From positions 62,001 to 126,000 of the forward strand of contig NZ_BAEO01000056.1 of assembly GCF_000314995.1 (NCBI RefSeq): 64,000 bases of DNA. The letters run 5' to 3'. The position numbers and the translations under genes were made by a program. Each line of letters starts with the position of its first letter. The first letter of the stretch is position 1. Source of the DNA: Paraglaciecola arctica BSs20135 (GTDB taxonomy: Bacteria; Pseudomonadota; Gammaproteobacteria; Enterobacterales; Alteromonadaceae). Positions 47,031 through 57,814 of the stretch are shown in pieces. A model generated the notes under the pieces. It was not told the DNA's origin. It saw nothing but the letters and a program-made list of their open reading frames with translations, and did no database searches.

Positions 47031-48901
47031 AAAACAGCGGCCTCTTTTGACTCAGCAACTGCTTTACGAGGTTTAGTTCTGAAAATCCCTCTTAACAACA
47101 TTAGTAATAAAATGAGTAAAAGTGGGGCTATTGCAATATTGATAAGTTTTAACCAATTACCCAAACTTTCAATGTCTTTATCAAGTTGATGTCTAACATC
47201 ACGTAGCGACTTACGAATAGTGATTTTCTTTTGCATAAATTCATCAATAGCTAACTGTTGCTCTGGGGTTATGACCAAAGCACCACCCTCAACTTGTTGA
47301 TTTTGTAACTGCAACAATTGTTGCTCAGTTTCTTCTAGTTGTTGTTGCAGTATCTGTTCTTGATCACGGAATTTTTGCTCAGCAATAACAGTGAGTTCAT
47401 CAACCTTACTAAAAGAGCGACTAAATACCCCCCGACTTCTAATGCTAATAAGCGCATCGCTGCCGCCTAAATTCTCGACGGCATTAGTAATAAAGTCACC
47501 GTTATTAGCAAAAGGGGTAAAAATAGTCTGTCCGAAGAAATTTGATTGCTGCACCCAAAAACGATCCGCGAGCATGTCAGAATCACCTACTAAAACGATG
47601 TTTAAGTTATCAGTTGATGTAGTTATTTCGCTCTGTTCAACCCCCTCAGGGGCTTTATCAAAAGCGCTATGGCTTGGCCCTGAAAGTCTGGTAGCTAAAA
47701 CATATGTCTTATTGTTACTTTGATAAGCTTTCGCCAATTCTTGAGGATCCTGTGTCATGGCATAGCTCGAAACATCCATCAAGTCTGAATTTAGTGTTGA
47801 GCGAACCAGTGGTAACCAAGTAGTTTCGGCGCCTTCACGTTGACTAAATACACCAAAGGACGCACCATTTATCACTTCAAGGTTTGATGTAACTACATCT
47901 TCACGATCAAGCTGATCTGTGGTTAGGCCTACAAAACCAAAGTGTCTGGTCACGCCACCATCTTGGGTGCGTATGTCTAGCCCAGCCAAGGCATCAAGCA
48001 GCACCTTCTCACTATCAAACTGAACACCCCATGCGCTGAGCAAGGGTTCCAAGTTAGAACTATTGCCACTAGGCATAGGTCCGGCCATCATTGCCATTTG
48101 GTCAGATTCATTATGCGCATCCAGAAAAACTAAAATTTTACCGCCAGTGAGCGCATATTGATCGATCGCAAATAACAAAGCATCGTTATATTCTTTAGGA
48201 TGAATTAACAGCAATACGTCGGTGTTATCCGGTAAACTGGTGGTTTCACTATCGAGTTGTTCTACTTGGTACAATTGCTCTAACTGAGTCAGAAATGTCC
48301 AAGCAGGATCAACTTGTCCCGTCATGGGATTTTGTCCCCCCTTTATGGCAAGGTCTGTTATTAAAGTAACATTGACAGGTTCTGGCTCACTTAATTGATA
48401 AATTAGTTTGCTGATTTCATACTCTAAAAAACCTTCCTTTTGTGGGTCAAAAAACGCAATGACCTTTTGTTCATCCAAAGCATTAGTCGCCGCCATTCCC
48501 ATATAAATAGCTTCACCTGCTGCACCAATATTAGCAGCGGTTAAACCATATTGATCGGCCTGATCTTCTTGCTCCGAAAATGCTTGAGGATCTAAAACTC
48601 GCAACTTTAGTTTGCCGTTGGCAAGGGTTTCATATTCAGTTAATAGGCTTTCAACACGGTTTGCATAGTTGCGTAAACTAGTCATGTTTTTTGAGGCTTT
48701 ATCTGAAAAGAAAAAGTATAAATTGATTGGTTCGTCTATTTCTTTGAGGATCTGCTTACTGCCCTGAGACAACGAATAAACTTGGTTTTCAGTTAAATCT
48801 AACCGAGCCGAAGATAACAATTGGTTGTTCAAAAACACAAGAGCAAAAAACACCACGACTAACAAAACCAAATTCACAGATGATGTCAATTTATGTTGCA
48901 T
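47027..48901 (-). CDS. GldG-like auxiliary protein of an ABC transporter
   Basis: A 624-residue membrane protein: N-terminal transmembrane helix (about 9-27), a large periplasmic ABC-associated domain with IFT-like fold (LRVLDPQAFSEQEDQADQYG, PVNVTLITDLAIKGGQNP, GGKILVFLDAHNES), a coiled coil (about 515-580) and a final transmembrane helix near residue 595-612. Related to GldG, which partners GldF/GldA in gliding Bacteroidetes, but this lineage does not glide, so the name is only by similarity. Its stop overlaps the DUF4340 start. Confidence 0.85.
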   Translation of the reverse strand: MQHKLTSSVNLVLLVVVFFALVFLNNQLLSSARLDLTENQVYSLSQGSKQILKEIDEPINLYFFFSDKASKNMTSLRNYANRVESLLTEYETLANGKLKLRVLDPQAFSEQEDQADQYGLTAANIGAAGEAIYMGMAATNALDEQKVIAFFDPQKEGFLEYEISKLIYQLSEPEPVNVTLITDLAIKGGQNPMTGQVDPAWTFLTQLEQLYQVEQLDSETTSLPDNTDVLLLIHPKEYNDALLFAIDQYALTGGKILVFLDAHNESDQMAMMAGPMPSGNSSNLEPLLSAWGVQFDSEKVLLDALAGLDIRTQDGGVTRHFGFVGLTTDQLDREDVVTSNLEVINGASFGVFSQREGAETTWLPLVRSTLNSDLMDVSSYAMTQDPQELAKAYQSNNKTYVLATRLSGPSHSAFDKAPEGVEQSEITTSTDNLNIVLVGDSDMLADRFWVQQSNFFGQTIFTPFANNGDFITNAVENLGGSDALISIRSRGVFSRSFSKVDELTVIAEQKFRDQEQILQQQLEETEQQLLQLQNQQVEGGALVITPEQQLAIDEFMQKKITIRKSLRDVRHQLDKDIESLGNWLKLINIAIAPLLLILLLMLLRGIFRTKPRKAVAESKEAAVL

Positions 48902-48903
48902 GA

Positions 48904-49638
48904 CTAATCCGCCTTCTTTTGTTCAATTACAACTAAACCTGCAAATAACCAACATGTGGTCACAAGCAGGAAGTACATTAAATCATCTAACGCAATCACA
49001 CCTTTAGCCATGGCCTCAAAATGGGTCAGGAAACTAAAAGAGGCCACTACATCAATGACCATGCTAGGCGCCCAGCTTTTAAATGCATCAAGGACGATAT
49101 TGCTACCGCTTACTACAAATACAAAACACACCACCACTGATAAGATAAAGGCAACCACCTGATTTTTAGTGAGTGCCGACATACACATGCCTATTGACAA
49201 AAATGCTCCAGCCATTAACCAACTGCCAAGGTAAGCGGCGACAATAATACCGTTGTCTGGGTTTCCTAAATAATTAACCGTTAACCACAAAGGGAAAGTT
49301 AATAAAAGCGACAAACCTAATACCGCCCAAGCAGCAAGATGTTTAGCCAACATGGCTTGCCAAGTGCTAATTGGTAGTGTCATTAACAATTCAATGGTGC
49401 CGCTTTTGCGTTCTTCAGACCAGCTTCGCATAGCGATAGCAGGCACTAAAAAAAGATACAACCAAGGGTGAAAATTAAAAAATGGCAACAAATCAGCTTG
49501 TCCACGTTCATAGAAACCACCTACAAAAAATGTAAACACACCGGATAAAACCAAGAAAATCCCAATAAACACATAGGCGACAGGCGTAGCAAAAAAGCTA
49601 GAAAACTCACGTTTAAATAAAATACTAATGTTACTCAT
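48904..49638 (-). CDS. ABC-2 type permease, GldF-like
   Basis: A 244-residue inner-membrane protein with about six transmembrane helices (for example VAYVFIGIFLVLSGVFTFFV, LYLFLVPAIAM, VAFILSVVVCFVFVV) and the MRSWSEERKSGTIELLMTLP block typical of ABC-2 permeases in the GldF/NosY group. It pairs with the ATPase gene, whose stop it overlaps by 8 bp, and is followed 2 bp later by the GldG-like gene. Substrate unknown. Confidence 0.87.
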   Translation of the reverse strand: MSNISILFKREFSSFFATPVAYVFIGIFLVLSGVFTFFVGGFYERGQADLLPFFNFHPWLYLFLVPAIAMRSWSEERKSGTIELLMTLPISTWQAMLAKHLAAWAVLGLSLLLTFPLWLTVNYLGNPDNGIIVAAYLGSWLMAGAFLSIGMCMSALTKNQVVAFILSVVVCFVFVVSGSNIVLDAFKSWAPSMVIDVVASFSFLTHFEAMAKGVIALDDLMYFLLVTTCWLFAGLVVIEQKKAD

Positions 49639-50557
49639 TGGGCACCTCTTGAGTAATTTCTCTAAACACTTGGTCTAAACGACCTTGCTCGACATATAAG
49701 CTATCTACTGGTAGCTTGCATCTTTGAGCGTGAGCTGTGACTAAATGCAATATGTCTGCACCGGGTTTTGGAAACAGGGTCACACGTCCCGTCTCTAAAT
49801 CCTCTTCCATTTCTGCCACACCTTCCAATTCACCTAACTCAGCGACATCGGCGCGATAGCTAAAATGTAAAGTCACTGCACCATAATATTTCGACCTACG
49901 GTTAAGAGCATTCGGTGTGTCATCAAACAAAAGTTTCCCTTTGGATATAATCATCACGCGATTACACACAGCTGTGACTTCTTCCAGAATATGGGTAGAG
50001 ATAATCACTATTTTATCTTTAGACAAATTTTTAATTAGTTCACGGACTTGATGCTTTTGATTCGGATCGAGTCCATCAGTAGGTTCATCAAGGATCAATA
50101 TCTCGGGGTCATGGATCAAGGCCTGTGCTAAACCTACGCGTCGTTTAAAGCCTTTGGATAGATTATCAATAGGCTTGTCTAATACTTCCTGAAGTTCGAC
50201 CTGATTAACAACCTGTTCAATCCTTGCCGCTTTTTCAGCACCTTTGTAACCTCTAATTCTGGCAATAAAATTCAGAAACTGCAGTGGAGTCATATCACCA
50301 TAGGCTGGCGCTCCCTCCGGTAAGTAGCCGATTTTCTTTTTTATCTCTAATGCAGACTGCTTAAGAGACAAATCACTAATATAGATATCACCACTAGTGG
50401 GAAGTAAAAAACCTGTCAACATTTTCATGGTGGTAGATTTTCCAGCTCCGTTTGGACCTAAAAATCCCACCACTTCGCCTGGCTTGATATCAAATGAGAG
50501 ATCATTAACGGCGAGAAAACCATTGAATGACTTAAATATATTTTTGACTGAGATCAT
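49631..50557 (-). CDS. ABC transporter ATP-binding protein, GldA-like
   Basis: A 308-residue ATPase with all motifs intact: Walker A GPNGAGKST, Q-loop IGYLPEGAP, signature LSKGFKRRVGLAQ, Walker B ILILDEPTDGLDP and the switch His in STHIL. The C-terminal 80 residues form a DUF4162-like extension. First gene of a four-gene operon (ATPase, permease, GldG-like, DUF4340). Homologous systems have no well-defined substrate in gammaproteobacteria. Confidence 0.9.
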   Translation of the reverse strand: MISVKNIFKSFNGFLAVNDLSFDIKPGEVVGFLGPNGAGKSTTMKMLTGFLLPTSGDIYISDLSLKQSALEIKKKIGYLPEGAPAYGDMTPLQFLNFIARIRGYKGAEKAARIEQVVNQVELQEVLDKPIDNLSKGFKRRVGLAQALIHDPEILILDEPTDGLDPNQKHQVRELIKNLSKDKIVIISTHILEEVTAVCNRVMIISKGKLLFDDTPNALNRRSKYYGAVTLHFSYRADVAELGELEGVAEMEEDLETGRVTLFPKPGADILHLVTAHAQRCKLPVDSLYVEQGRLDQVFREITQEVPNE

Positions 50558-50748
50558 AATAATCCTGTAATGACCAATAACGAATGCGCTGTAGATATGG
50601 TGATAGACAGCTAATTTTCAATATTTTATCTAGTAGTTTACGAAAAAAACGCTATGTAATATGTGCTTTGCTCATACTTAATGAGATTTTTTTACAACCT
50701 ACAAGCTATTAGCTTGGCATCACAACCAATTTGCCTTATTGTCTGCTC

Positions 50749-51360
50749 ATGCAACAAATCACTCCCTCTCTTTTTATTGCTCCTTTTAAGCAACCTAGTC
50801 GCTATTCCATATTCAAACGGATAGTGAATCTGGTTTTGGTCGTTGTTGGGTGCATTGCTAGCATCAACCTTTGGCTTATAGGCTCTGAGCAATCACTGAA
50901 CTGGCATTCTAAACAAGCAAATCAGTTAGGTGTTAGTTTATCTTCTTTGTCTGGTAAAATGCTGATAAGTTCGTTACTAGAAAATGATTCGGAAAAATTA
51001 AGCCAACAACTTAGTTATATTGCCGCAGACCCTCACGTTGCTGGCGTGTCGCTATTCGATAATAAAGGTAGAGTGTTAGCTGATAACAATTCAGCGGCAT
51101 CGGTAGTTGCAGCTTATAAATTGAACACCATATCTCCTTTAGTCTTCGTGCAAAGCATCACCCACAATCAACAGATAATCGGTTATTTGAGTATCATTTT
51201 GGAGGAAAAGAAGGTGATGGCGTACCATAGCGAGTATCAAAATCAACTCAATCAACAAGTACAAATGTTGATGATCCTAGCAGCCATTGCTGGCATATTA
51301 ATCACCCGCGCATTTTATAAAGTCAGATATAGACAACTGATCCGTGCATCGAAACAATAG
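50749..51360 (+). CDS. ytjB: AhpA/YtjB (Smp) family membrane protein
   Basis: A 203-residue protein from ATG 50749: transmembrane helix near 26-45 (IVNLVLVVVGCIASINLWLI), a periplasmic sensor-like domain (DPHVAGVSLFDNKGRVLADN), and a second helix near 172-190 followed by a basic tail. This matches the Smp/YtjB family, which in E. coli sits beside serB and has no known function. No serB is present here. An in-frame TTG six codons upstream could be the start instead. It is convergent with the TatD-type gene (5 bp apart). Confidence 0.78.
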   Translation: MQQITPSLFIAPFKQPSRYSIFKRIVNLVLVVVGCIASINLWLIGSEQSLNWHSKQANQLGVSLSSLSGKMLISSLLENDSEKLSQQLSYIAADPHVAGVSLFDNKGRVLADNNSAASVVAAYKLNTISPLVFVQSITHNQQIIGYLSIILEEKKVMAYHSEYQNQLNQQVQMLMILAAIAGILITRAFYKVRYRQLIRASKQ

Positions 51361-51365
51361 GTAGC

Positions 51366-52133
51366 CTATAAGTTTACAAAACTATCCAGCACGTTACGGG
51401 AACATGCTTGAAGTACTTGCAGCTTAGTTTCTTTACGTAGGGATAACAGACTCTCAAATATTTCAACTAAATACACAGGACTATTCCTTTGTCCTTGCTT
51501 GCCCATTAACGGCATATCTGGAGCATCGGTTTCTAGAACTAAACTAGAAAGAGGCAACCGAGCAATAGTTTTACGTGTTTTATTTGCGCGAGCATAGGTG
51601 ATACCACCGCCAACTCCTATTTTAAACCCCAAATCAATGTAGGTCTGCGCTTCTTGGATACTCCCCGAAAAAGCATGCACAACGCCGCCCTGGCTGAATT
51701 TTGTTGCTTTAAGTATTCGTATTAGTTCGTTATGTGAATTTCTATGGTGCAAAATGACTGGCAACAGATTTTCTTTGGCTATAGTTAGTTGTTGTTCAAA
51801 TACTTGTATTTGCAACTGCCAATTGACGTCAATATGACTATCAAGACCAATCTCACCTATAGCCAATACTTTGTTTTGATATTGATTTAGCAGATAAGTT
51901 AAATTAACTAAATGTTCAGATTCAAAACTATTAAGGAAATACGGATGTAAACCTAAGGCAAATCTAAGCTGTGGATACAAATGACATAGATCAATTTGTT
52001 TTTGCCACTGACTAGCCTGAGTACCGGGAATAACAATAGTGTCTATCGACAACTTTCTACAGTTACCTAAAATCTCAACTCGGTCATGATCAAAACAGCT
52101 AAAATCAAGGTGACAATGACTATCAATTAACAC
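51366..52133 (-). CDS. TatD family metal-dependent hydrolase
   Basis: A 255-residue TIM-barrel metallohydrolase of the TatD/YjjV type. Metal ligands appear in DSHCHLDF, the Glu of AIGEIGLD, the His in VILHHRNSH and HAFSG, and the Asp in LETDAPDMP. Family members are DNases or phosphoesterases, some linked to DNA repair. It lies 17 bp after pdxH and is probably the end of the era-pdxH operon. Confidence 0.9.
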   Translation of the reverse strand: MLIDSHCHLDFSCFDHDRVEILGNCRKLSIDTIVIPGTQASQWQKQIDLCHLYPQLRFALGLHPYFLNSFESEHLVNLTYLLNQYQNKVLAIGEIGLDSHIDVNWQLQIQVFEQQLTIAKENLLPVILHHRNSHNELIRILKATKFSQGGVVHAFSGSIQEAQTYIDLGFKIGVGGGITYARANKTRKTIARLPLSSLVLETDAPDMPLMGKQGQRNSPVYLVEIFESLLSLRKETKLQVLQACSRNVLDSFVNL

Positions 52134-52150
52134 AAATACACCTCAAACGG

Positions 52151-52792
52151 TTAAGGCATTAAACGTTCTGACTGCCAATTTCCTTCGGGTGTTTTAGTAT
52201 AAACAAATCGATCGTGAAGCCGATGTTCTCCTCCTTGCCAAAACTCAATTTCATGAGCGACAACTCGGTAACCACCCCAAAATGATGGCAATGGAACTTC
52301 CCCCTTTGCAAACTTAGCTTTAGCCTCTGCAAATTTCTGCATAAGTAATTGTTTACTATTAATAGGACGGCTTTGCGCCGAAGCCCAAGCGGCAATCTGA
52401 CTAGGTTTAGGACGTGATAAAAAGTATTTAGCCACATCCACCGAGCTTATTTGCTGAGCAATACCCGAAACTTTGACTTGGCGATCCAACATGTGCCATG
52501 GAAAATGCAACGAAATTTTACTGTTATGGCTTAAGTCCTGAGCCTTTTTACTGCCAGTATTAGTGTAAAAAACGAAGCCTGTTTCATCAAAACCTTTTAA
52601 TAACACTATACGTTGAGAGGGTTGACCTGTTTTATCAACTGTCGCTATTGTCATAGCTGTGGGATCAGCTAAGTTAGCATCGACTGCATTTTTTAACCAC
52701 CGTTCAAAAAGTGCAAAAGGTTCAGGTGTCAAATCATCGACATCTAACCCTGCTTGAGTGTAGTCACGGCGAATATCGCTGATTGAACGCAT
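52151..52792 (-). CDS. pdxH: pyridoxamine 5'-phosphate oxidase
   Basis: A 213-residue FMN enzyme that makes pyridoxal phosphate from PNP or PMP. N-terminal [20 protein letters not shown]-binding [26 protein letters not shown], substrate region QSRPINSK and the C-terminal [13 protein letters not shown]. Length is close to the E. coli enzyme (218). It follows era by 41 bp, a position that in many relatives holds recO and pdxJ. Confidence 0.96.
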   Translation of the reverse strand: MRSISDIRRDYTQAGLDVDDLTPEPFALFERWLKNAVDANLADPTAMTIATVDKTGQPSQRIVLLKGFDETGFVFYTNTGSKKAQDLSHNSKISLHFPWHMLDRQVKVSGIAQQISSVDVAKYFLSRPKPSQIAAWASAQSRPINSKQLLMQKFAEAKAKFAKGEVPLPSFWGGYRVVAHEIEFWQGGEHRLHDRFVYTKTPEGNWQSERLMP

Positions 52793-52833
52793 GTAAACCT
52801 CTTATTTATTAAGGATGGAACCTCCGGTTTAGA

Positions 52834-53775
52834 TTAGTTATCTAAACCATAACCTAAGCTACGTAATGCCCTTTCATCATCTGCCCAGCCTGACTTCACT
52901 TTTACCCAAAGTTCTAAATAGACTTTTGCATCAAACAATACTTCCATATCTTTTCGTGCTTCCATACCAATGGTTTTAAGGCGTTGTCCACCTTTACCAA
53001 TAACCATGCTTTTCTGGGTATCACGTTCAACCAAAATCAAACCGTTTATACGATAGATACCATTTTCTGCCAGTAGAAATTGCTCAATTTCCACAGTAAT
53101 AGAATAAGGTAATTCGTCACCAGTAAAACGCATTAGCTTTTCACGAACAATCTCAGATGCCATAAACCGGCTTGAACGATCTGTAATATAATCTTCAGGA
53201 AAATAAAATTCACTTTCGGGCAAAGTAGCCAATACTAAGGCACGTAATTCTTCGACATTTTTACCTGTTTTAGCTGAGATAGGCATAATTTGCTGAAAGT
53301 TATGTTGCTCACCCAACCATTTAAGATGAGGAAGCATGGTTTCTTTGTCTTTTACATTGTCTGATTTATTTACAATCAACCAACATGGCGAGCCAGACTG
53401 TTGAATTTTGGTCAATACCATTTGATCATCATCAGTCCATTTGGTGCCTTCGACTAAAAATAGTACTAAACCCACATCTCCAATAGAGCTAGAAGCTGCA
53501 CGGTTCATAAAACGGTTTATGGCGCGTTTTTCTTCAATATGTAATCCGGGAGTATCCACATAAACCGCCTGACGATTTTCTACTGTGTCGATACCCATTA
53601 TTCTGTGACGAGTGGTTTGCGGTTTGCGTGAAGTGATACTGACTTTTTGACCAAGCAGTTTATTCAGCAAAGTCGACTTACCCACATTTGGGCGTCCAAC
53701 AATGGCGATCATTCCACAGTGAGTGTCGGCAATCGACTTTTCATCATGCTCTTTACCAGAACTTTTATCTATCAT
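52834..53775 (-). CDS. era: GTPase Era
   Basis: A 313-residue GTPase for 16S rRNA and 30S maturation. G1 [10 protein letters not shown]2/G3 region [11 protein letters not shown] and DTPGLH, G4 NKSD, and a C-terminal KH domain ([19 protein letters not shown]). A short N-terminal extension (about 20 residues, [14 protein letters not shown]) precedes the G domain. Overlaps rnc by 11 bp, so they are translationally coupled, as in E. coli. Confidence 0.97.
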   Translation of the reverse strand: MIDKSSGKEHDEKSIADTHCGMIAIVGRPNVGKSTLLNKLLGQKVSITSRKPQTTRHRIMGIDTVENRQAVYVDTPGLHIEEKRAINRFMNRAASSSIGDVGLVLFLVEGTKWTDDDQMVLTKIQQSGSPCWLIVNKSDNVKDKETMLPHLKWLGEQHNFQQIMPISAKTGKNVEELRALVLATLPESEFYFPEDYITDRSSRFMASEIVREKLMRFTGDELPYSITVEIEQFLLAENGIYRINGLILVERDTQKSMVIGKGGQRLKTIGMEARKDMEVLFDAKVYLELWVKVKSGWADDERALRSLGYGLDN

Positions 53776-54451
53776 TAATTAATTTCTCAAATGCTTGCTT
53801 TGCGGCTTTCTGTTCTGCTCTACGTCGGCTATTGCCTTTACCTATCACAGCTTTTTTTAAACCTTCTACATTACACTCAACATAAAAAGTCTGATCATGT
53901 GATTTACCTTTAATTTCAGTGACTTCATATAGAGGTAAAGGATGTTTATTTGACTGTAGATATTCTTGTAAACGGGTTTTGTCGTCTTTGGAAACCGCTT
54001 CAGGGTCGAGAGCTTTAAGCCTTGGGCCAAACCATTCCAGGATTAAGGACTCACACTTATCCATACCGGCTTCTAAATAAATAGCGCCAATAATGGCTTC
54101 TACCGCATCGGCTAATATCGAATCTCGGCGAAAACCTCCACTTTTAAGCTCACCGGGACCAAGTAGTAACAATTCACCCAACTCAAACTCTCTCGCTACT
54201 TCAGCCAAAGTATCCCCTTTGACTAAACTCGAGCGCATTCGAGTTAACTTACCTTCGGGTTGTTTAGGAAAACGCTGGTATAAGCCTTTAGCTATTACCA
54301 TTCCCAATATAGCATCTCCCAAAAATTCCAGACGTTCATTGTGTTGTTTACCAGCACTTCTGTGAGTTAAAGCTTTGACTATATTAGCTTCATCGGCAAA
54401 GGTGTAACCCAAGCGCTTATACAAGGGTAGATATGGGTTAACAAGAGGCAT
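53765..54451 (-). CDS. rnc: ribonuclease III
   Basis: A 228-residue double-strand RNase for rRNA processing and antisense decay. Catalytic RNase III motif [12 protein letters not shown], second acidic site [15 protein letters not shown], and a C-terminal dsRNA-binding domain ([10 protein letters not shown] to [13 protein letters not shown]). It starts immediately after the lepB stop, with no gap. Normal length. Confidence 0.97.
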   Translation of the reverse strand: MPLVNPYLPLYKRLGYTFADEANIVKALTHRSAGKQHNERLEFLGDAILGMVIAKGLYQRFPKQPEGKLTRMRSSLVKGDTLAEVAREFELGELLLLGPGELKSGGFRRDSILADAVEAIIGAIYLEAGMDKCESLILEWFGPRLKALDPEAVSKDDKTRLQEYLQSNKHPLPLYEVTEIKGKSHDQTFYVECNVEGLKKAVIGKGNSRRRAEQKAAKQAFEKLINDR

Positions 54452-55357
54452 TTATATTATGCTACCCACACGTTCAAACCTGACACCAGTTGGGATCCAT
54501 CCTGGTACCCAGCTACTAGGCACACGGTCAAATTCAAAACTTATCCAAATCGCTACAGCTTTACCCACTAAATTTTCTTCAGGCACAAAACCCCAATACC
54601 TGCCGTCTTCACTATTATCACGATTGTCACCGAACACAAAATAATGTCCTTCTGGAACAATCCACTCATCCGCTTTCGTTCCGGGTTGTGAATAATAACG
54701 ACTGGAACTGGCTCTGCCTTGAGTACGATATATTTGATGACTAACATCGCCTAATTGCTCGGTATATTTTTCTAAAGGTGCAAATTGCTGATAAGCCTCT
54801 CCCCTACTCTCAAACTGTAAATCTACAGTTTGAAATGCAGCGCAATTTTCGGGGGTGTCACAGGCAGGTTTAATTTGCAGTTGTTTGTTTCGATAAATAA
54901 CAGTATCACCTGGCAACCCTACTACACGTTTGATGTAGTCTAGTTGTGGATTAGGTGGAAACTTAAACACCACAACATCACCGCGCTCAGGTTCACCGAT
55001 ATCGACAAACTTTTTACGCATTACAGGATCTTTTAGACCGTATGTAAACTTCTCAACAAGAATAAAATCTCCCACTAATAAGGTGGGCATCATTGAACCA
55101 GATGGAATTTGAAAAGGTTCATACAAAAAAGAACGCAACACCATAACAAAAGCGATAACGGGGAAAATTTGTTGGGCTGTATCGACCAACCAAGGCAATT
55201 GTGCATCCTGTTCTAAAGCAGATTTTGCACCGCCGGAGCCACTAGTAATAGCCATTCGCTCACGACGCTTAGCAGCAAACAGTAAACTATCAACTAACCA
55301 AATCAACCCAGAACCGACTGTCAGCGCCACCAAAAAAATTGAAAAATAATTAGCCAT
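54452..55357 (-). CDS. lepB: signal peptidase I
   Basis: A 301-residue inner-membrane protease that removes signal peptides. Two N-terminal transmembrane helices (about 3-28 and 62-77), catalytic Ser88 in IPSGSMMPTLL and general-base Lys143 in DYIKRVVGLPGD, then FVFGDNRDNSEDGRYWG. The start directly abuts the lepA stop and its own stop abuts rnc. Confidence 0.96.
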   Translation of the reverse strand: MANYFSIFLVALTVGSGLIWLVDSLLFAAKRRERMAITSGSGGAKSALEQDAQLPWLVDTAQQIFPVIAFVMVLRSFLYEPFQIPSGSMMPTLLVGDFILVEKFTYGLKDPVMRKKFVDIGEPERGDVVVFKFPPNPQLDYIKRVVGLPGDTVIYRNKQLQIKPACDTPENCAAFQTVDLQFESRGEAYQQFAPLEKYTEQLGDVSHQIYRTQGRASSSRYYSQPGTKADEWIVPEGHYFVFGDNRDNSEDGRYWGFVPEENLVGKAVAIWISFEFDRVPSSWVPGWIPTGVRFERVGSII

Positions 55358-57154
55358 TTAGTTACCTACCTTGAGTAGAGCTAAAAAGGCTTCTTGAGGC
55401 AGTTCTACGTTACCAACTGATTTCATACGTTTTTTCCCGTCTTTTTGTTTCTGCAAGAGTTTTTTCTTACGGCTTATATCACCGCCATAACATTTGGCAG
55501 TAACGTTTTTACGTAATTGTTTAATGGTACTGCGAGCGATTATCTGATTGCCAATAGCTGCCTGGATAGCAATATCGAACATTTGTCTAGGGATAAGCTC
55601 TTGGAGTTTTTCTACTAACTGCCGGCCGCGGGTCACAGCATGATCTTTGTGTGTAATCATTGCAAGGGCGTCAACCCGTTCGCCATTGATCAAAATATCT
55701 AGACGTGACATTTCAGCCGCTTGAAAACGTTTGAAATTATAGTCCAAAGATGCAAAACCTCGGCTAGTCGATTTTAATTTATCGAAAAAGTCCATCACCA
55801 CTTCGGCCATAGGCAAATCGTAACTTACAGCAACTTGTTTACCGTGATAAGTCATACTGGTTTGCATGCCACGTTTTTCAACACACAAAGTAATGACATT
55901 ACCCAGATATTGCTGTGGCACCAAAATGTGGGCTTCAACTATAGGTTCACGAATTTCTTCAATATCATTAACAGCCGGCAATTTTGAAGGGTTATCAACG
56001 TAAATGGTTTCACCATTTTTGTGGATAACTTCATACACTACAGTAGGTGCAGTGGTGATCAAATCAAGGTTATATTCACGTTCTAAACGTTCTTGAATGA
56101 TTTCCATATGCAACATACCTAGGAAACCAATACGAAAACCAAATCCAAGTGCAGAAGAACTCTCTGGCTCAAAAAACAAAGAAGCGTCATTGAGACTCAA
56201 TTTTGCTAAGGCATCACGGAAATCTTCATAGTCGTCTGAACTAATAGGAAAGAGGCCCGCGTATACTTGAGGCTTTACCTTTTTAAATCCCGGAAGGGCT
56301 TCAGATGCAGGTCGTTTCGCTAAAGTGATAGTATCACCTACTGGAGCGCCATGGATTTCTTTTATCCCAGCGACAACAAACCCAACTTCACCGGCTCTTA
56401 ATACCCCAGTATTAGTTGCTTTAGGAGTGAAAATACCCACTTTATCGGCTTGATGAATTCCACCCGTCGACATAATTTTAATTTTGTCGTTCTTATGTAA
56501 CTCACCTTGCATAATACGTACAAGAGATACCACACCTTGATAATTATCAAACCAAGAATCAACGATCAAGGCCTTTAAAGGAGCGTCAATGTCACCTTCT
56601 GGTGGCGGTACTTGACGCACTATAACTTCTAGTACGTCCTCAATTCCTATACCTGTTTTAGCAGAACAGCGCACGGCATCGATTGCATCGATGCCCACTA
56701 TATCTTCTATTTCTTCTGCGACACGGTCAGGCTCAGCTTGTGGTAAATCAATCTTATTTATTATTGGCACCACTTCCATATTCAAATCAATGGCGGTATA
56801 ACAATTTGCCAAGGTTTGTGCCTCGACTCCTTGTCCAGCATCGACTACCAATAAAGCACCTTCACAAGCAGCAAGAGAACGTGATACTTCATAAGTAAAA
56901 TCCACATGTCCTGGTGTGTCGATGAAATTTAATTGATAGGTCTGGCCATCTTTTGCGGTGTAGTTCAGCGTGACACTTTGCGCTTTGATAGTAATACCAC
57001 GCTCTTTTTCAATATCCATAGAGTCGAGGACTTGTTCAGACATTTCTCTGCTGGTCAATCCTCCACAATGTTGTATCAGGCGATCAGAAAGAGTCGATTT
57101 ACCGTGGTCTATATGAGCAATAATTGAGAAGTTACGTATGTGCTTGTGTTGCAT
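55358..57154 (-). CDS. lepA: elongation factor 4 (LepA)
   Basis: A 598-residue translational GTPase, the standard length, that acts on stalled or assembling ribosomes. G1 HIDHGKST, G2 RGITIKAQ, G3 DTPGHVDF, G4 NKID; EF-G-like domains II, III and V and the LepA-specific C-terminal domain ([33 protein letters not shown] as separate parts). First gene of lepA-lepB-rnc-era, 171 bp after rseC. Confidence 0.97.
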   Translation of the reverse strand: MQHKHIRNFSIIAHIDHGKSTLSDRLIQHCGGLTSREMSEQVLDSMDIEKERGITIKAQSVTLNYTAKDGQTYQLNFIDTPGHVDFTYEVSRSLAACEGALLVVDAGQGVEAQTLANCYTAIDLNMEVVPIINKIDLPQAEPDRVAEEIEDIVGIDAIDAVRCSAKTGIGIEDVLEVIVRQVPPPEGDIDAPLKALIVDSWFDNYQGVVSLVRIMQGELHKNDKIKIMSTGGIHQADKVGIFTPKATNTGVLRAGEVGFVVAGIKEIHGAPVGDTITLAKRPASEALPGFKKVKPQVYAGLFPISSDDYEDFRDALAKLSLNDASLFFEPESSSALGFGFRIGFLGMLHMEIIQERLEREYNLDLITTAPTVVYEVIHKNGETIYVDNPSKLPAVNDIEEIREPIVEAHILVPQQYLGNVITLCVEKRGMQTSMTYHGKQVAVSYDLPMAEVVMDFFDKLKSTSRGFASLDYNFKRFQAAEMSRLDILINGERVDALAMITHKDHAVTRGRQLVEKLQELIPRQMFDIAIQAAIGNQIIARSTIKQLRKNVTAKCYGGDISRKKKLLQKQKDGKKRMKSVGNVELPQEAFLALLKVGN

Positions 57155-57325
57155 AAAATTTTAGAAAATTACCAAGTGGTTTTGTTTCCAAGCAACTAGT
57201 TAAATAAAGAATAGCCGCTAGAGTATGGGACAAAAATTAAATAGGCCGGAATTTTACAGTTTTATCAGTCACTTTGCGACACAACAAAAGCATTGTTTGT
57301 AGATTTTTGTATCAGAAAAGTGCGA

Positions 57326-57814
57326 TCACACTTGTTTGATTTGAATATTATCTATTTCTAAAGGGAAAACTTTGATAATACGAGGGTAAAAATCACCTTG
57401 GTCAGCACTGCTCAAAAAGCGACGAACAAACCTAAAGGTCAAGTAAGTGCTGATAGCGGACAATAATATTAGCCAGCCTTCCGCCATCAATCCAACTAAG
57501 GGTAGAATACTTTGTCCAACAAGCGCAGACAAAACAAGGGCAAATAATGGCAAACAATAAACCATGGCAGAAGCTTTGAGTAAGTTTTCTTCGGGTATAC
57601 CTAAACTGACTTTTTGCCCTACTTCTACCAATTCATTCAATTGAAAGCGTAACATTTCCCGCTTACTTGCAAAAACTTTAGCGATAGCACCAGTGCCGCA
57701 ATTGGACTGAGCTTCACAACTGCCACAAGTCGATTTAATTTGGGTTTCAACCATTACGACTTGTTGGTTGTTGTGTTGTTCTATCGAGCAAATCACCCCA
57801 ATTTCTTCGATCAT
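57326..57814 (-). CDS. rseC: SoxR-reducing / sigma-E regulator RseC
   Basis: A 162-residue membrane protein: cytoplasmic Cys-rich N terminus (IKSTCGSCEAQSNCGTGA), then two transmembrane helices (about 79-98 and 103-122). RseC is a modulator of sigma-E and, in other species, part of the SoxR-reducing system. It begins directly after the rseB stop and ends the rpoE operon. Confidence 0.92.
   Translation of the reverse strand: MIEEIGVICSIEQHNNQQVVMVETQIKSTCGSCEAQSNCGTGAIAKVFASKREMLRFQLNELVEVGQKVSLGIPEENLLKASAMVYCLPLFALVLSALVGQSILPLVGLMAEGWLILLSAISTYLTFRFVRRFLSSADQGDFYPRIIKVFPLEIDNIQIKQV

Noticed and set aside
46005-50557. Reading the ABC operon as a gliding motility system
   Set aside because: Only the GldA/F/G-like parts are present, without the other Gld or Spr proteins, and this bacterial group does not glide.
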